DNA of 64,000 nt from Sthenelais limicola (lineage: Eukaryota; Annelida; Polychaeta; Phyllodocida; Sigalionidae), in NCBI GenBank assembly GCA_942159475.1, contig OW804096.1, positions 46,065,744 through 46,129,743 on the forward strand. Reading direction: 5' to 3'. Below, piece by piece: positions 46,317 through 60,632 of this stretch. A model generated the notes under the pieces. The model was not told where the DNA came from. It searched no databases and saw only the letters and a list, made by a program, of their open reading frames with translations. The translations under genes were made by a program, and so were the position numbers. Within the stretch, counting starts at the first letter, position 1. Every line of letters begins with the position of its first letter.

Positions 46317-47837
46317 GTAAGTACCGTACCCATACACATTTTTAATCTTAGTTTTGAACTTCAACACCATGATTGGCATGAAGCCAATGCCCTTCCATTG
46401 GCATTGAAGCTACGTTGGCATTGGAGTAGGGAGGTAGGCTCTTCCCATTGCCATCCTTGTTTCTTCCCAGTACTCAGTAGCGATCACATAGAATATTTCT
46501 ATCTTTGCCTTCTGATCCCAATTCCGCTCACCTCATCTCAGGTGTAATGACAAACCTATCCTGCTTAGGTAATGTCGTCTCTGAACCCGGTACGCACAGC
46601 CAAGGGACGAATATTTTGTCTATGGCAGCCCAACCTAAACCTCCCACCTCCCCGCAAGCAGCCATCTGCAAACCTAACAGATCCACATGGATGCCACTCC
46701 CAACCAACCCCAAGGCGAATACAACAACAAGGCACCATCTGCTCTTCACCATCTGCGGCCGTAGTCATGGTAACTTGGACTGCTTCATCGAACGCCAGCT
46801 GCACATTTCTCGCTATCATCTCTTGCAGGGACCAGTCCCGACAGGCACATCTTAAGATGTTTTTCCCCCTTTTCTCTCCCCCCCCCCCCCCCCCCCCGCA
46901 CCACCTTTTTATGATTTTCTTCTCTGATGTGATAAATGGCCCAGTCAGTATGCCACCGAGTGGTAACACTTGAGGGGGCAAAAGTGTACCCAAATGCATG
47001 GTCAATGGAGGTAGAGGGAGAAAGAAGGCAGTGGAGAATGGGTAGTGAGAGAAAGTGGGAATGGTGGTGTGGGACACAGTAAGAGGTGGGAGAGAGAAAA
47101 ATCATGGGTGTTGCTCCAAGCTCATTGTGTAAAATATCCTGAGAGCAAAGGAGTTTTTCCCCAGATGGCATGCGTGCAGTTCGCGTTTTGTATTTCAGAC
47201 TGAAAAAAACATGTCCATCGAGCAATAAATTAACTTCCTATAGCACATAATATCCTGTCATTTCTCTACACAAGTTGCATTTTCTCCAAGGAAGGCTATC
47301 TAATTAGGGGCACCAGAATCTATTCCTCACGTCAATATTAGATGTATCATTTGTTCCCAATTTCACTGATGTTCCTTGTGACGTCTTTGATATCGGATGA
47401 TATTTTGACGTAGAGCAAAGGGAACGAGATTGAACATTCCTGCGAAAATTTGAATTGATCTGTCAATGACAGGAATAGATTTCATACTAGAAAGTGCTTT
47501 TATCCGACTGGGCACCCGAGCATATAAGTTATCGATGTCTAATCAGTATTGCAATTTTGTACATTTATGAAAGGCGGAAATACTGATAAGGATTATCTCT
47601 TAACATCCTGGAGGAGCTGGAAAGGAGTATATGACTTTTAAGTTGACTGGAAAAATTCCCGAATAATTCAATAAAGTAGAATCAGGGGAGAATATATGGT
47701 AAAGTTCGTACACGATTTTCAAGTGGAACGAATTTTGAGTTGGTGCTATAATAGTAAGCACGATGTTTGTTGATTACCGTAAATAGGAGAAGGGTCTAGG
47801 TGTGTTGGCATACAGTATATACCGGTAGTACGCGTTG

Positions 47838-47903
47838 GTGTGTGCAACACTATACATGCATATATTTTAGTATGAAATAAACTTGTATTCTCGTTGGTGT
47901 ATG
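47838..47903. mobile_element. Candidate micropalindrome insertion 9, longer and degenerate
   Basis: The insert 47845-47896 (52 bp) starts caac and ends ctcgttg. The flanks gtgtgtg and gtgtatg match at 6 of 7 positions. Internal dyad symmetry is weak. The sequence just left (gcgttg) and just right (caactcg) repeats the same end motifs. Confidence 0.35.
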
Positions 47904-48468
47904 CAACTCGTTATAAACTGGCCTGGTGTAAAGAAAAGTTGAGTTGTAAAATAATAATTAAGGATTCGATCATTTTCACAATTAAACGAAAGCCATTAAA
48001 TATTGAAATAAAGAAGATATAAAAGTAAGATAGTAAAAGGATTAGGGGTTTCTGGGGGGAATTTAATTTGATAGTAGGAACATTCGCGTGGTGGTTTATG
48101 AGTATCTGTTGGTTCCAGTCTGGTTGTTTTCAGGGCTGTAAAAAGTTCTTGTTTCGCAAGAGAGACAGGTATACTTGTATTACATGGCTAGACCTTATCT
48201 CCACAGTTGCTGTGTCCCCAGGATAATCGATAGAAGTTGTCTGAGATAGTGCAAGAGGCAGACGATGAATGGGGCTGTATGGTTGAAGAATTATAGTGTT
48301 TAAAGTTTCTCCTTCTGCCTAATTTGCCTTTGAATTGGATGATTTAGACGTTTTCCATTTTGGGGGCGTAATGTCTGATTTGGTTTGTAAATTGCTATTT
48401 GATAAATTTCTCAGTTATATTTTGGTCCCATTCTCTAATGTTATTCGTCTTTAATCTTAAAAGGAGAC

Positions 48469-48582
48469 TAAAGGGCCTTGTCCACTAAGCCGATTCTCAT
48501 GCGATTCTCACATAATTTAGTAGAAAAGAGTCCTCTGTGGCGCAAAATCGCATGAGAATCGGCTTAGTGGGCTAGGCCTTTA
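48469..48582. mobile_element. 114-bp foldback element, probably a TA-target MITE
   Basis: The arms at 48469-48506 and 48546-48582 are near-perfect inverted repeats (ccactaagccgattctcat and its complement). The loop is about 39 bp. TA at both extreme ends could be the target duplication. No coding capacity. Confidence 0.8.
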
Positions 48583-51500
48583 ATGCATCTTCCCTAAGCA
48601 TGCTAGAGATAATATTGACGACTAATTGCAAAAATTATCTAAACTTAAGTTTGGCTACTTAATCTACTTGATATTTAAGCAAAAGTAATAGCGAAGTGGA
48701 TGACGAGGTTAATCTGTTCTATTAATTTTGACATGGTATGATGAAAGCAAGGTTACAAGAAGACAGACAGAATAAGAGAAGTTAATATGTGGCATATTTG
48801 TAAACTAAGCACCAGTTAATGCTGCAGGAACATGTGACCCTTTGAACCTATTAAATAATATAGAATTAGTTTGAATTAACCATGAAGTTTCCATTTCCAT
48901 TACTTATGGAATTTTCTTGTCATTACGCAGTTTAAAACGTATCCACTTACTGTAGTAAAAAAAGAGTTCCCACGTAGAGAACACAGAAGAAGCTTTTATA
49001 ATGAATTATTCAGGGAACACAATGTTGGCCAAACGTAATTTGCTATTGTCACCTCCGTGTTTGCAATCAGTATGGCAGATCTGAGGGTCAACGTCTAATC
49101 GCACGAATAAACCTAACTCACGGCTGTCCGCACGTCCTGCTTATGTCATCGCCTTGACGTCGTTTGAACAAGGGTATTATGTAACTTTCGCAATCCCATT
49201 TGTTCTCTCGCCACCTGGTGCTGGTTAGCGACTATAGGTCGTTGTTGACCTCTAGGTAACTGATGTTTTATTTTTTCTACCGTATCTAAATATTGATAAA
49301 GTATCGCACACACTAAATTATTTCAGCTGCAAAGCTTTTAGATGTTGTCATGAAAGATAAATGGATGGACCCCCATCCCTCCCATTGGAATCTAGGACTT
49401 GACCGCTGTTGTTCCGTTTCATAACGGCATTGGGTGGGAGGTCATGACCATTCCACATGACGAACATCTATGATCGTACATATATGGCTTCCACCTGTGG
49501 ATATGATTATTAAACTAGTCGAGGTGATCATATCGGCGTTGTCCTTCTGAAGGCGATCAGTTTGCAGTGACATGCATGCTTCAACTTTCGAGTCGGGATG
49601 TACACAAAAACGACCAGTATATTCATTATACTCATTGTATACTTGTTGGGAAGCGGGGGAACTCAGATAGTGTCGTTAAACAATAGGAAAGTGAATTAAA
49701 TTACAAAGATTAAATTTATGCAAATTATCTTCAAATCCGTTTCTTCTCCCATTTTCTCATGGCACGCACCCCGCCCCTATTTACCCTGCATTAGGATGCA
49801 TATCTTTCTTTATGTCCATTGATCTCCTTAAAATCGGATTGGAGCTCAGCCGAAGGAATATGATGCGAATGAGCCCATCTTCAATAATCCAGTCGGCCTC
49901 TCCAGCATGCTCCTACAACACGTCAACGTGCTCCTTACTGATAAATTTGTTTATCCAACTTTATGAAGGAAAAAGAAATGTGATATGCAAATAGCCAGCT
50001 TAAACGACATTTCTTTGAGATATTACCGGGGGCCAGCCACTTAACCTGTCCATCCACCCCTTCCCAGCACGTGTTCCCCCATCTACCTTAACCTACCAAT
50101 GATTTAAAAGTATTATTTCATAATGCCCGTTTGCAAGTTAATTAGATAGGGGACAAAGGGTTTGATGAGTGTTGTGGGGAGGTAAAGTAGAGAGAGGGGG
50201 TGGTTAGGGAAGGGTAGACAGACGAGGAAGAGCTAGCAGGCAGGGTTGTGGATAATGGGTTATTGCTCCCCAGGCTAATCACAACCTGGCCGATCTGAGT
50301 GGCCGAGGAGACAATGAAATGTCCCTCCCATAATGCCCTAGTCTCTCCAGAGCGCTAACCATCATGCCTCACTACACCCAGGAGGGCATGCCTGGAGGAG
50401 CAGATGAGGTGGGGTGGGGGTCAAAGGTCACGGAGAGGATCGATTTGAGATTTATTGTCTGGGAGAGGAGGAGGAGGAGGAAGTAGAGCTGGAGGAAGAC
50501 GAGTACAGGCAGCAGATTAGGTTTCTGTGGTAACGAGATGGACCTTGTCAGCTGAGTTATCGCAGCTGCCTACAAGAGTGATGGAAATTATTTCAAATTT
50601 GCAAAGATTTCAAGAGACAATTTGCACCTAATGGCGACGATGGAAGCCTGTGTGCCACCCATTGTCACTCATTACACCCGCCCCTATCCCACCCCGACAC
50701 ACGCACACCCATACACACCTTTGCCCACGTACAGAATATATATATAATTAACGTTAATTGTGCATTACCCTCGCACGATTATGCAATATTTAAGAAGTAC
50801 GACATTTGGAAGCCGGAGACAACCCATATCACGGACAAAGCCTTTGGCCAATCGATGATTTTAATTTCAGAACCCCGAGGCCCTCGTTGGAAATGGATCC
50901 TTCCTTATTTTGTCCCCCAGTACGGTCATCAGTTACTGATTTCCCTAGCAATCGTTTCTCCACCTTTGCCATATCACTTACGATGTATGGTGTAAAAATA
51001 TAGCTGTGTTCCACAAAATAAATTAGGTTGAAACCATGATATTGACCTTGACGTCCAGAGGTGTTAAATAAAGATCGAGGAAAAACAACTTGTACACATA
51101 ATGCTCCTTGGTTGATTAGGCAAAAAAAACAAGTAACAGGTAGATAAAATATATAACTACTTCTAAGTCCTGCTTCCCCTTTTTGTTGTAATATTATAAT
51201 CATTTCATTTATTCATTCGAGCTCATTTAATTAATGAACACAAAAGCTCTTATTTTTTATCTGATGACAGATTTCAATTGTGACGATGATTTGTGATTCC
51301 TCCCGGAGGTATGGCAATAGGATATGTCAATCTATACATAAGTGGGATATTTCGTAACAATGGAAGCAGAAGACATGATAAAGATAAATTGCTACGGTGT
51401 CTCCATAAAATGAGGCATGTGATATGGGTGGGTGGGGTGGGGTGGGGAATCAACACACCAGGTGGATTCCCTGCAACCCCTTGAGTTGCAATAGCATCGA

Positions 51501-54500
51501 AAATATCCTAATTTTAATTCAACTTCCTGCTTATATCAGGTAAGTAAGTCTCTCACAATTCTAAAATCTACGGGATACAGACCTGCATTTTCTGTACCTC
51601 TTCACATGCCCAATATGTTTCCCTCGTCGAACTGTAAATAAAGTGCCTTTAACTTAGTCATTGGCTTTCTATTGACTGACGTATATAGTTTCTATTGAAT
51701 GGGACTTATATAGTCTTTACTTTCTAGATTAGATCAGTATTTGGTGTCTTCCCTGATGCATGGGCTTAGATATAAACTGATCAGATTAGTCTATGCTGCA
51801 GGTATATCTCGAAGGTAGAATTTCTGTTTTAGTTAAGAAGCAGTCATGCAGGGATATGAAATGAGCGAGCTGGAATTTGATACATACTATCCGAAAGGAC
51901 TGCCCTGTAAGAAAAAGTCCCTTTCAAACAGAGGGTTCCAGATCTATCAGGTTTTCCAACAAAGATTTTTGATGTATGATGCTTCAAATCAAATCTTCTT
52001 TCTTTTTTTTTCACATTAGCCTTTTTCATTTGTGATACTTAGGCATTGATTCTTCTTCAGCCTATGACACTTACAAGTTTTGTAAGAAATTTTATATAAA
52101 TTCCTGTTCGAAAATTTGTGGAAATACTGGCTTTGTTAAGATGTATTAAAAAGCATCTAGGTTGATTGTCCATTCCTGTTAAATCGCGTAGAACTCATGT
52201 AATGTCCCCTGTCATTATAGATTGTATGGTACATTCCATTGCTAATTCTTTCAAACTTACTCTACCCCTCAGGATTTCAGAACGCCCAACTTTTTGGTGA
52301 TTGAAATGAATGATATATCCAACCCCAAGGATAAAACAAAAAAAATCGTGTAAAAATTCTTGTAAAGGCCAGGTGAAAATTGTACCTAAAATTATATGAG
52401 ACCGCCACATTCATTATACCCTCCCTGCTCAATGAGTACTGGTCTTAGTATTCTCAGGTGTGCTGTTTTTGTCCCCCTGCCCTTCACCTTTGTATCATGC
52501 TTGTCAAGGTTAAGGGCACCCAGTCACCATGGATAAAAGATGGCACCAGAATAATGTATGTTACGTTGGACAATCTCTAATGTTCCACCAGTGACCTGCG
52601 CATGGTCAAGTTCCTGGTCAGTTCAATGAGTTGGTGGGTCTGCGGACCAGTGTCTTGCTAGGCCTTTGACCCTCTGAGTGAAACGGAAAGAGAGAGAGTG
52701 TCATAGAGAGTGTGCGCCGGTAGGTTGTGTCTCTTCCCTAGCTCTTGGGTCGCCCAGGGGCATTTGCGACAGACAATGGTTAACACATTGGGAAATAAGC
52801 AGAAAGGGGTGACGGCGGGGGAGGGGTAGCACTTCTGTGGGTTGATAGAGGTAAAATGGCTTTCATTCCCTGTGAAGCCCTTTTATCTGTGTCCAAGGCT
52901 TCAGTGGTAACAGTGTAGGGCTTTATGGCAAGAGAGGTCTTATCCTCACTTGGACTTAGTGGGGGCATCATCTATCTACCCACCATAGCTTGGTGGGGGC
53001 ATCATCTACCGACGTCGTCCTGTGAATCCACGTGTCTCGCGATATGAGCCACGTGCCTGTGAAAGGTAGAGCATTGTGGGACGGAAGGTTGTGAGTTACA
53101 ACAGGGGCTTTGAGGAGGTTGTCGGAAGGGATCGTGCGATTAGAATACGTGCCAAGTCTTCTAGTCGAGGAATAAAGCAATGATTGACACTCTGACCTGT
53201 GCGAGTTTTGCCCCAACCCCGCCCCTGTCCGTGGCCTTAATCCACGCTCCCCTCGTGCAGGGATTTCCCTTGTATGATGTCATACTAATAACCAATTAAT
53301 ATTCAATACAGATACAATGGCAGTATTTCGCACGATTATCAATTGTTTTTTTTTTAAATATCCCGATAAATGCATGTATTACTTTTGAGGGACTCATAGT
53401 TATATCATAAATTATGAGTATGCCCATTAAATTACACTTGCCCATTGCCCGACCCCCTTTCTTTCTCAACCTCCGGTCAAGAATGGTCCTAATCTTGCCG
53501 GAAGCCCTGGAAGAGGAACACACCTGTGTCTGAACACGCCAGGAACTTCCTCCCATCACTCCCAGATCCTCTCCAGACCACGGTACAGGCTGATTGACAA
53601 TGGCTTCCCGCCCAGATGGAGAACTAGGAGGGGTCGCTCGACGTGATAATACTGTGGCCCATAATCACGATAATTAGTCGCGCGATTGCACGCTACGGGG
53701 GACCATAGGCTCCAACACGCCCTTCCCGACTTCTGCTGAGAGAAAAGCTAAGCACCAGGCTATAATTAGATAAGTTTGGATTAGCTCAAGTCCCGCCATT
53801 AATTAAAGGGTATTTACAAGATGTGAAACAAACTGCTTCTCTTTCTTTGTATTTATGCTACATTGATTTTAATTTTATGATAATAAACGCCTGTCCGAAT
53901 TTTAACTTTAGGATAATATTACTAATTTATTAGCTTCTTATCCCTAACAACAATGATTTCCCTTGATTGGTTAGATAGAGCTAAAGACAAAGTTCCTCCT
54001 TAAGTGTTAAGTTAATAGTAATATATTCTGGGAATATACTCTATGATACTATTCAATTTACTCTGTGAAATATATACCCCTGCTTCTATATTTAAATTTG
54101 GGAGGACCACTTTGCATTTAGAAATAATACTACGGGTGATGGAAATGAATTCATTTTAGCGTTCCTTTTGTTGCGGTTTGGTTTTCTGACATTCAGGATT
54201 CCTTTACTGATTTATATGATATATCTTTGCATATGATTTGATTACTAAATGAACAATAGCCATTCATTGATATTAATTTACAACTTAAGTGCTCTATTGC
54301 AAATTCTGCATTTGAGTAATAACCTCAGGCCTATTATATGAAGCCTGGCAAGCTGGGAGTAGAAAGATCGCGTTCAATTTTCTCTGACCTCGAATTTCTT
54401 GATATTAATAATGAGACACTCAAGTTGATCTTTGTTATTACATTTCTACCCCGTTCTTTTTCTAACTAACCATGCGACATATTGTAAATATATTCTTTGG

Positions 54501-57500
54501 CTAGACTGGTTATTTAGAGGTCAGGTGTTAATTATGTAGGAAGGGTTAGATGGATGGTGGGAATATCAGTGGAAACCCTGGCAGAGGGTGGACGTGTACA
54601 TATAATGAGATGGTACTGGAAGTTATACCCTCCCCCTTTGGATTATTCCCATCTCCTGCTCGCTGATTTCCCTCATGCTTTGTTCCAGTTATGGTAGTGA
54701 ATTCACTTTTAGTTTACATTCTGAGAACGTGAAGTTTTTCTCCCCCGATATAAAACATGTGACATGAATGGCGTTCCCAGCCGATCTATTCTGTTGTGCT
54801 TGTTGTACTCATGATTCCCTGTCATTAGCAGCGTTATTCCCGCTGTTGCTTCTCGAGGTTCCATAATGATTTATTATCAGATTTCTCCTTTTTATTCCTT
54901 CTAGGGAAATCATTATGATGTTAATTTGTTGGTTAGAAAATGCCTTGAGCATATTCCCAAAGGCTCAGTGTTTCTTGCTGAGATTAAAATTGGAAGGAAA
55001 AATGGGAAATTTTAAACTTGGATTCGACCGTTATTTATCAGGAAAATGGACCATTTATCATTCTACAGAAAAGGATCGGCAATATACGACCGTTCTGGTC
55101 TTGATTCTCGTGTATTAATATTGTGAATACCCTCCCTCGGATATGATCTGTTCCATGGTGGGTAGTGCTTATAATCCCCCTGAGAAATAATGATTATAAT
55201 CATCACCAGTATGCAGTTGCTCCAAATAACCATTGCTAAATACTTGAAAAGAGTATACAGGTATCGCATCCCACTTGCGTTTTCATCTCTCGTACGGATA
55301 TGATCAAACATATACGAAAGTGTATTGGTAAAAAGGGCGTAAAGCAAGCAATCCCCCCCCCCCTCCCCCTGTTAATATCACATACACATACACGGTTGAT
55401 ATTCCTGACCTTAGGCTTACGTGTGTACTTGTTATGCATGTGTAAGGAATAACCATTCCAGTGTGGGGACATAGCCTCTACTGGCTCTATATAGTTCACA
55501 TATGCAGACACTCCCCTGCATTAGGAGGTTATTGTTTTCTCTTATGAAGAAGCACGGGTGGGTAGCCTCCTCCACCTTTCTGCTCCGAGTTCTCTGTGTG
55601 CTTCCCCCATTTTAGCCAAAGATCGAACAGCATTATTTGGTGGTAAAACGGGCCCAGATAAGAGGTTAGACGGCTAGATATAAGAACCATATGCCACTAG
55701 ATAAGGAGGGTGCGATTGGCAAATATTGGGTTGGTATAGAAATACTGTTCAAGTGAAGAGACGTGCAGAGTTGTACAATCATAAAAATGACTGTCAAAGA
55801 AGATTTGTGTTTCTGCTATATATTTTGCGAAAGATTAGCCCAAGTAAGTGTAATACGTTGAGTGGGAACTAATATATTAAATGACTCGAAATGTTGATAT
55901 TTCTGGAGTCGTTATAACTTACAATGCGATTAAAATGCGTCTTTTAAGAAGCACCTTTATATTTTCAAAATATTGCTTACCACTTCGTTTCTATTTATTT
56001 CTAGGACATTGTCACATGCATGGGTTGATCTTTTCCCATCTATTATTCGCAATACCTTCCGGGCCTTTTCTCTTTTTTTAATCGTCGGTGGGACATGTTG
56101 GATTGCTTCTTGGCCATAGTCGTTAGTAGAACACAAATCACTCTAGACTATTTGGTAAAATGTGGCATACCGTAACCAATGCTACCACCGTCCTTATAAT
56201 GGAATGTAGTGATATTTCTATGGAGGTAGCTATGCTGTATGCTGGCCTGCAAGCTTGAACTGCATAATTATACTCTCGAAACTCCCAAATGGGGCAAGGG
56301 TAACAAGACTACCATTGACAGTCAGTAGATTCACATTAAAATATGGGATTTGGGCGTTATTCCCTTAGATTCCCATAACCCATACAACCTTTAAACAGAC
56401 CCGGCTCATCTCATGTTTGGATCACCTCTATAAATGAGTGCCTGGAACCTAGTTGGTATGCCCTCATGGTTGCCCTCTGGTTACCCTCTGGAAACCCTCT
56501 GGTTTCCAAGTCGAACGAGGTACATGCCACCACCTACCGTCTAGTGATCCCCGTTAAACTTATGTATTATAACTTATGTATGGTCATTTGTAGAATTTGG
56601 ACATTTTTCCAGGTTAATAGAGTTGGCTATCCATGATGCCAATTATGTTGCAAATATTACAATTTCTGTATTGCCCGTACATCTTTAATTTACATTTCTA
56701 TGACTTATTTTAGGCTTATATTTGACCCTCGTATATTAACGAGCCCTTCACGATAGCTCACGGTATCCGCCTTGCCTCGTGCCGTGCTTTATCCCCAAAT
56801 GTAGCTTGAAGTGTTCTGCTATTACCTTCTGCGATGGAGAGAGGTATGACAAGGCCCCGCGGGACAACCCACTCCCCTTTCATATTGCATACCGGCATTT
56901 CTATATTCTCGTAGTGTAGCGAGGATCAAGACCCAAAACCTTTGATGAAATATTCTTGGATGAGGAGGGAAAGTATATCAATGGCAATACTGTGTGTATA
57001 CATGCACTTTCCTTTGGGGTAAAAGTATTAATTTTATCCAGGAACAGAGCAATATTAATTATGGGCCTTTGGTTATCCGGTCTGACTGTCTTGCCAAATT
57101 AACTATTGCTTCCATGCTCTTGGCATTGTGTATTTTGAAATTATTGATATTGTTCCTTCACGAGCCGACTCCAATGGATCAATGATATTGGTGTTATCAA
57201 AGGCAGATACAACCCTATAAATCCATCCGACATCATTAGATTATATCAATTATTACTGCATGGATCAAACGTTTATCTTTTTAATTGCCCCAGATCTTTG
57301 TCAGTGGCAGCTTCTACACTGGCATGACTCAGCCAGTCCCTACTGGTTTTAGTGTACCTAATAATAGTTTTTATTATTTTCATTGGAAAGGAAACTAGGC
57401 TTGTAACATTGTTGTTCTATAACAGGTTGCAAAAACATGTTATTGGGATTTTACTTTGATCCTTTCTCATTCGTGTTGTTCCTATGTTTCCTGGCCTACA

Positions 57501-59125
57501 GATACTCGTATTACTATACAGTGACTAAAATCTAAAGTTAAGATTTTAAGGGTTGATCATATTTTCCCCCAACTCCTCATGAAAATCTCCTTATCTAGAC
57601 AACGGTGATCCTTCATGAATCTTTTACGCACTCCCAAGTTATTCTAGCATGCGGGAATCTGGAATCTCATTCTATGTGAAAGGATGTGTTTTCCTACACG
57701 AATATTATAGCTAGGAGTGGATATGTTAACATAGGAGCATGGGTGAGAATCAAATTTGGGTAGAGCCTATTGATCATATTACAGAATTATATTTTGGAGA
57801 ATATAATTATGGAGCATTTCGTCCCTAACCTCAATAAGTAAATATTCACTCCTGCCATTGCACACACTTCATGTGCTTGCATCGTTTAGTAAGGATGAGC
57901 CCTTACTCTAAGGGATGAGCAATAATTTTCGGGACAAATGGAATAAGTGAAAATACTGGACATCTTGCGTATCCACCATGACCTACGCACCATCTCTTGT
58001 AATCTATTCATGCATGTCAAGTGGTTGAAGCTAGTGTGTTCTATAGTGATTGTTGGGAATGTCACATTCGCAGTATGTTGGGAGGGACCTTTGATATCGG
58101 TCATCGAAAGACGCCTCTTATATGACATCCTTAATGGGGACATAATATGATGATTTCCCAGCTTTTTGTCTGCTGTAAAGGATGAATTACTCCCTCAACA
58201 AGTTTATACGCCAACTGTCTCTGGCGAAAGTAGGTGCCATGTGGCCAGGGCAATAGTGATCGGACATTATTGCCTGCCTTTCAATCATTCTGTTCAGTCT
58301 CTCATCTCTCTCACGACTGTTGCTCCCATCCTCCGAGTTCATAACAATCATAAATTATGAATGAAAATGTGATTCTCTCATCGCTGTAAACATTTAAATA
58401 TGTCCTTTAGTCCCATTTGTGTCTAGCGTAGCTGCTCTGATTCTATTCGAATATTGAACAGATGTAAATTCAGTCATTTTGAAATTGTAAAACTGGTGCG
58501 AATTGTCACCCAAGTTTTCATGTAAATAAAAACCTTCTCAACCCAAGAACCAACACCGCCAACCACCGACCCAACCTTTCCGCCTCTAGTCATTCAAGTC
58601 CCGTGGAAAAGCAGGGGACACCACGCGTGTGAGTGACGTACTTGGGTCGAGGCCGATGTGGAGCTGGATTTTCCTCGGGCTTAGTGTGCATAGATTCGGG
58701 GAGACTGGAGCCGTGGTTCGGGGTTACGATTGAAACATAAGAAGGGAGCATGGTGCTGAGCTCGGTAGAGGAGTGAGTGCTTGTCTGCTGGCTTGCCATA
58801 CGTAGGAGGGCGAAAGAGAGAATCGATCAGCTGATGGATTCGATGGATGGTCCAGGCTCTCCTCACCAGGCTCGCTGGAATGGCAGCGAATCTGTTGACG
58901 ACTCTCACATTTATTACTGCTTCCATGCTTTCCTCTCCCTCCTCTTCTCCTCCCTCAACTCTCATTAATTTGTTTCCTTAAAGCTTCCCTAATCTGTTGT
59001 CAGGTCCTGAAAATTGATGTTATGGGATTAACAGTTCTGGGTTTAGTAGTTGAAGAGCATTCTTAGAGATGGAGTTGTATAAATGAATACATGTGCGTAA
59101 TATATATATGTGCTGCAATATCATA

Positions 59126-60632
59126 TATGAGCAATTCCACCAAAAGTGCATCATTTGGGTTAAAATACAACAGCTCCTCCAGAGGCTAAAATATTTATCT
59201 GAGATTATTTTCGTTGGTATTTTCGGATCCAGGGGAAAAAAGTCGCCTAGGGGGAACTATCCTACAACATTTTTTGTTGTTTTTTAATTGTGAGGCCAAG
59301 AAAATGCTTATTTTTCTGCCAAAATCACACATAAAAACGCAGGTTTTCCTATCATAATCACTGTTTAAAAAATGCAGCCAGTATTTTTTGGGGAAAAAAA
59401 CTTATAAATAATCTCGATATAATGGGTTTCATGGCATAATGGGACAGAGGGTCAATGATTACTCTGAAATAATATGTTTTTATGGATAAAAAATCAATAT
59501 TTTCAACTTTTCAATTAATTTCTTGATGATATTATTTAAAGTTGATTATGGGGTAGATTATGTCGCCGTAACGGGGGTCTAAATCTTTTTTTTAATATAT
59601 AGACCTAGAAGAACTAAAAATGAAACCCCCCTTATCACCATTACTTATATCATTGTTTATGATAAGTACATCCATTATATTCATTGAAAAATCTCCAGCT
59701 AATTCCTTCCTACTAAATAATGGGATTAGAATTCTGAAAAAAGTTTAGGGGTATATTAATGTCGCCGTAACGGGGGTCTAGGTTTCAGCAATAAATAAAT
59801 TAATATTAGCATAAATTATTTTCTATTAGCATTATAATGTGTAAGAAACACAAGGGAAAATAAATAAGTACAAAAAAAAAATTCTATCATACCTGAGATG
59901 GTAGCAACAAACAAAAACAATATGTCGCCGTAACGGGGGTCTAGAGGGTCCCCATGTCGCCGTAACGGGGGTCTAGAGGGGTCAGGGGTCTAGAGGGGGG
60001 TGAAAACTATTTTTTCTGCTTTTTCTCCTACTAATTTTGCCTCTAAATACTTAGACAGAACTTATATTCACCTTCATAAACAACCAAAACAAGTATTCGG
60101 GCCAATTTAACAGGATCACAGGGTGAAAACAGTGTCTTTAATATTTTTGTATATATTCTCAATATAATGGGTTATATGTGTATAATGGGCCAGAGGGTCA
60201 ATGACCTATGACCTGTGCCGCTGCCATTACTAATACCATTACTGAATGGTTATTTTGCTGTAACTTTCCTTCTAGTTGGAATATTTTCACAAACTAAAGA
60301 CCATTATGATCCTTATAGCAAGACCTACCTGTATAAACTAAGTTAAGACATTATGCTTACATTGTTATTACTTATTTCAAATTTAATTCCTCATTCATGT
60401 AGAAATCTGGGCCTTTCCCCTTTCCCCTTACCGTTAGAATAGTGGTCAGTGTGTCTCCCAAGCTGCCCTGACCACAATATTTATTATTGACGTTCCCAAT
60501 TTCGTTTATATTAGCAGCAATATATCTAGTTTATGTACGAAAAAAATTAAATCAATGGAAGCAATTTTAAAAAAATGGAGAATTTTCAGCCCTGGATGGC
60601 CAAATGTGGCATTTTTGGTGGAATTGCTCATA
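59126..60632. mobile_element. TIR DNA element, copy 2 (1503 bp, TA target)
   Basis: The element proper is 59128-60630, with TA on both sides. The TIRs begin TGAGCAATTCCACCAAAA, closely matching copy 1 (TGGCCAATTCCACCAA). The length (1503 versus 1495 bp) and a core at about 60187-60334 (ccattactgaatggttattt and flanks) are shared with copy 1 at 5773-5920. The motif GCCGTAACGGGGGTCTA occurs at 59565, 59764, 59927 and 59959. The segment at about 59404-59463 (tataatgggt...agagggtcaatga) is echoed at about 60155-60205. There is no transposase ORF. Confidence 0.88.
59561..59980 (+). repeat. Dispersed GCCGTAACGGGGGTCT motif inside TIR element copy 2
   Basis: GCCGTAACG starts at 59565, 59764, 59927 and 59959 (intervals 199, 163, 32). 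Each is preceded by tgtc and followed by ggggtcta. Decayed ggggtctagaggg echoes follow up to about 60000. Confidence 0.92.

Larger units (their letters stand above)
46317..59127 (+). other. Probable large first coding intron, part 1
   Basis: No further exon of the gene is recognised. A C-run at about 46878-46897, a GGA-rich patch at 50465-50500 and a tract with TAATTA and palindromic GC patches near 53650-53830 are visible; the last two could be regulatory DNA, but nothing proves it. A triple repeat of ccctctgg lies at about 56470-56505. Micropalindrome candidate 9 (47838-47903) and a foldback element (48469-48582) are listed separately. Confidence 0.45.

Noticed and set aside
46505..47225. 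Overlapping open frames just downstream of the MDGR exon
   Set aside because: Both strands are open with low-complexity content after a strong splice donor; no domain or splice logic.
48469..48582. Foldback considered as a micropalindrome family member
   Set aside because: It is longer, has a 39-bp loop, and its flanks show TA rather than a 7-bp duplication.
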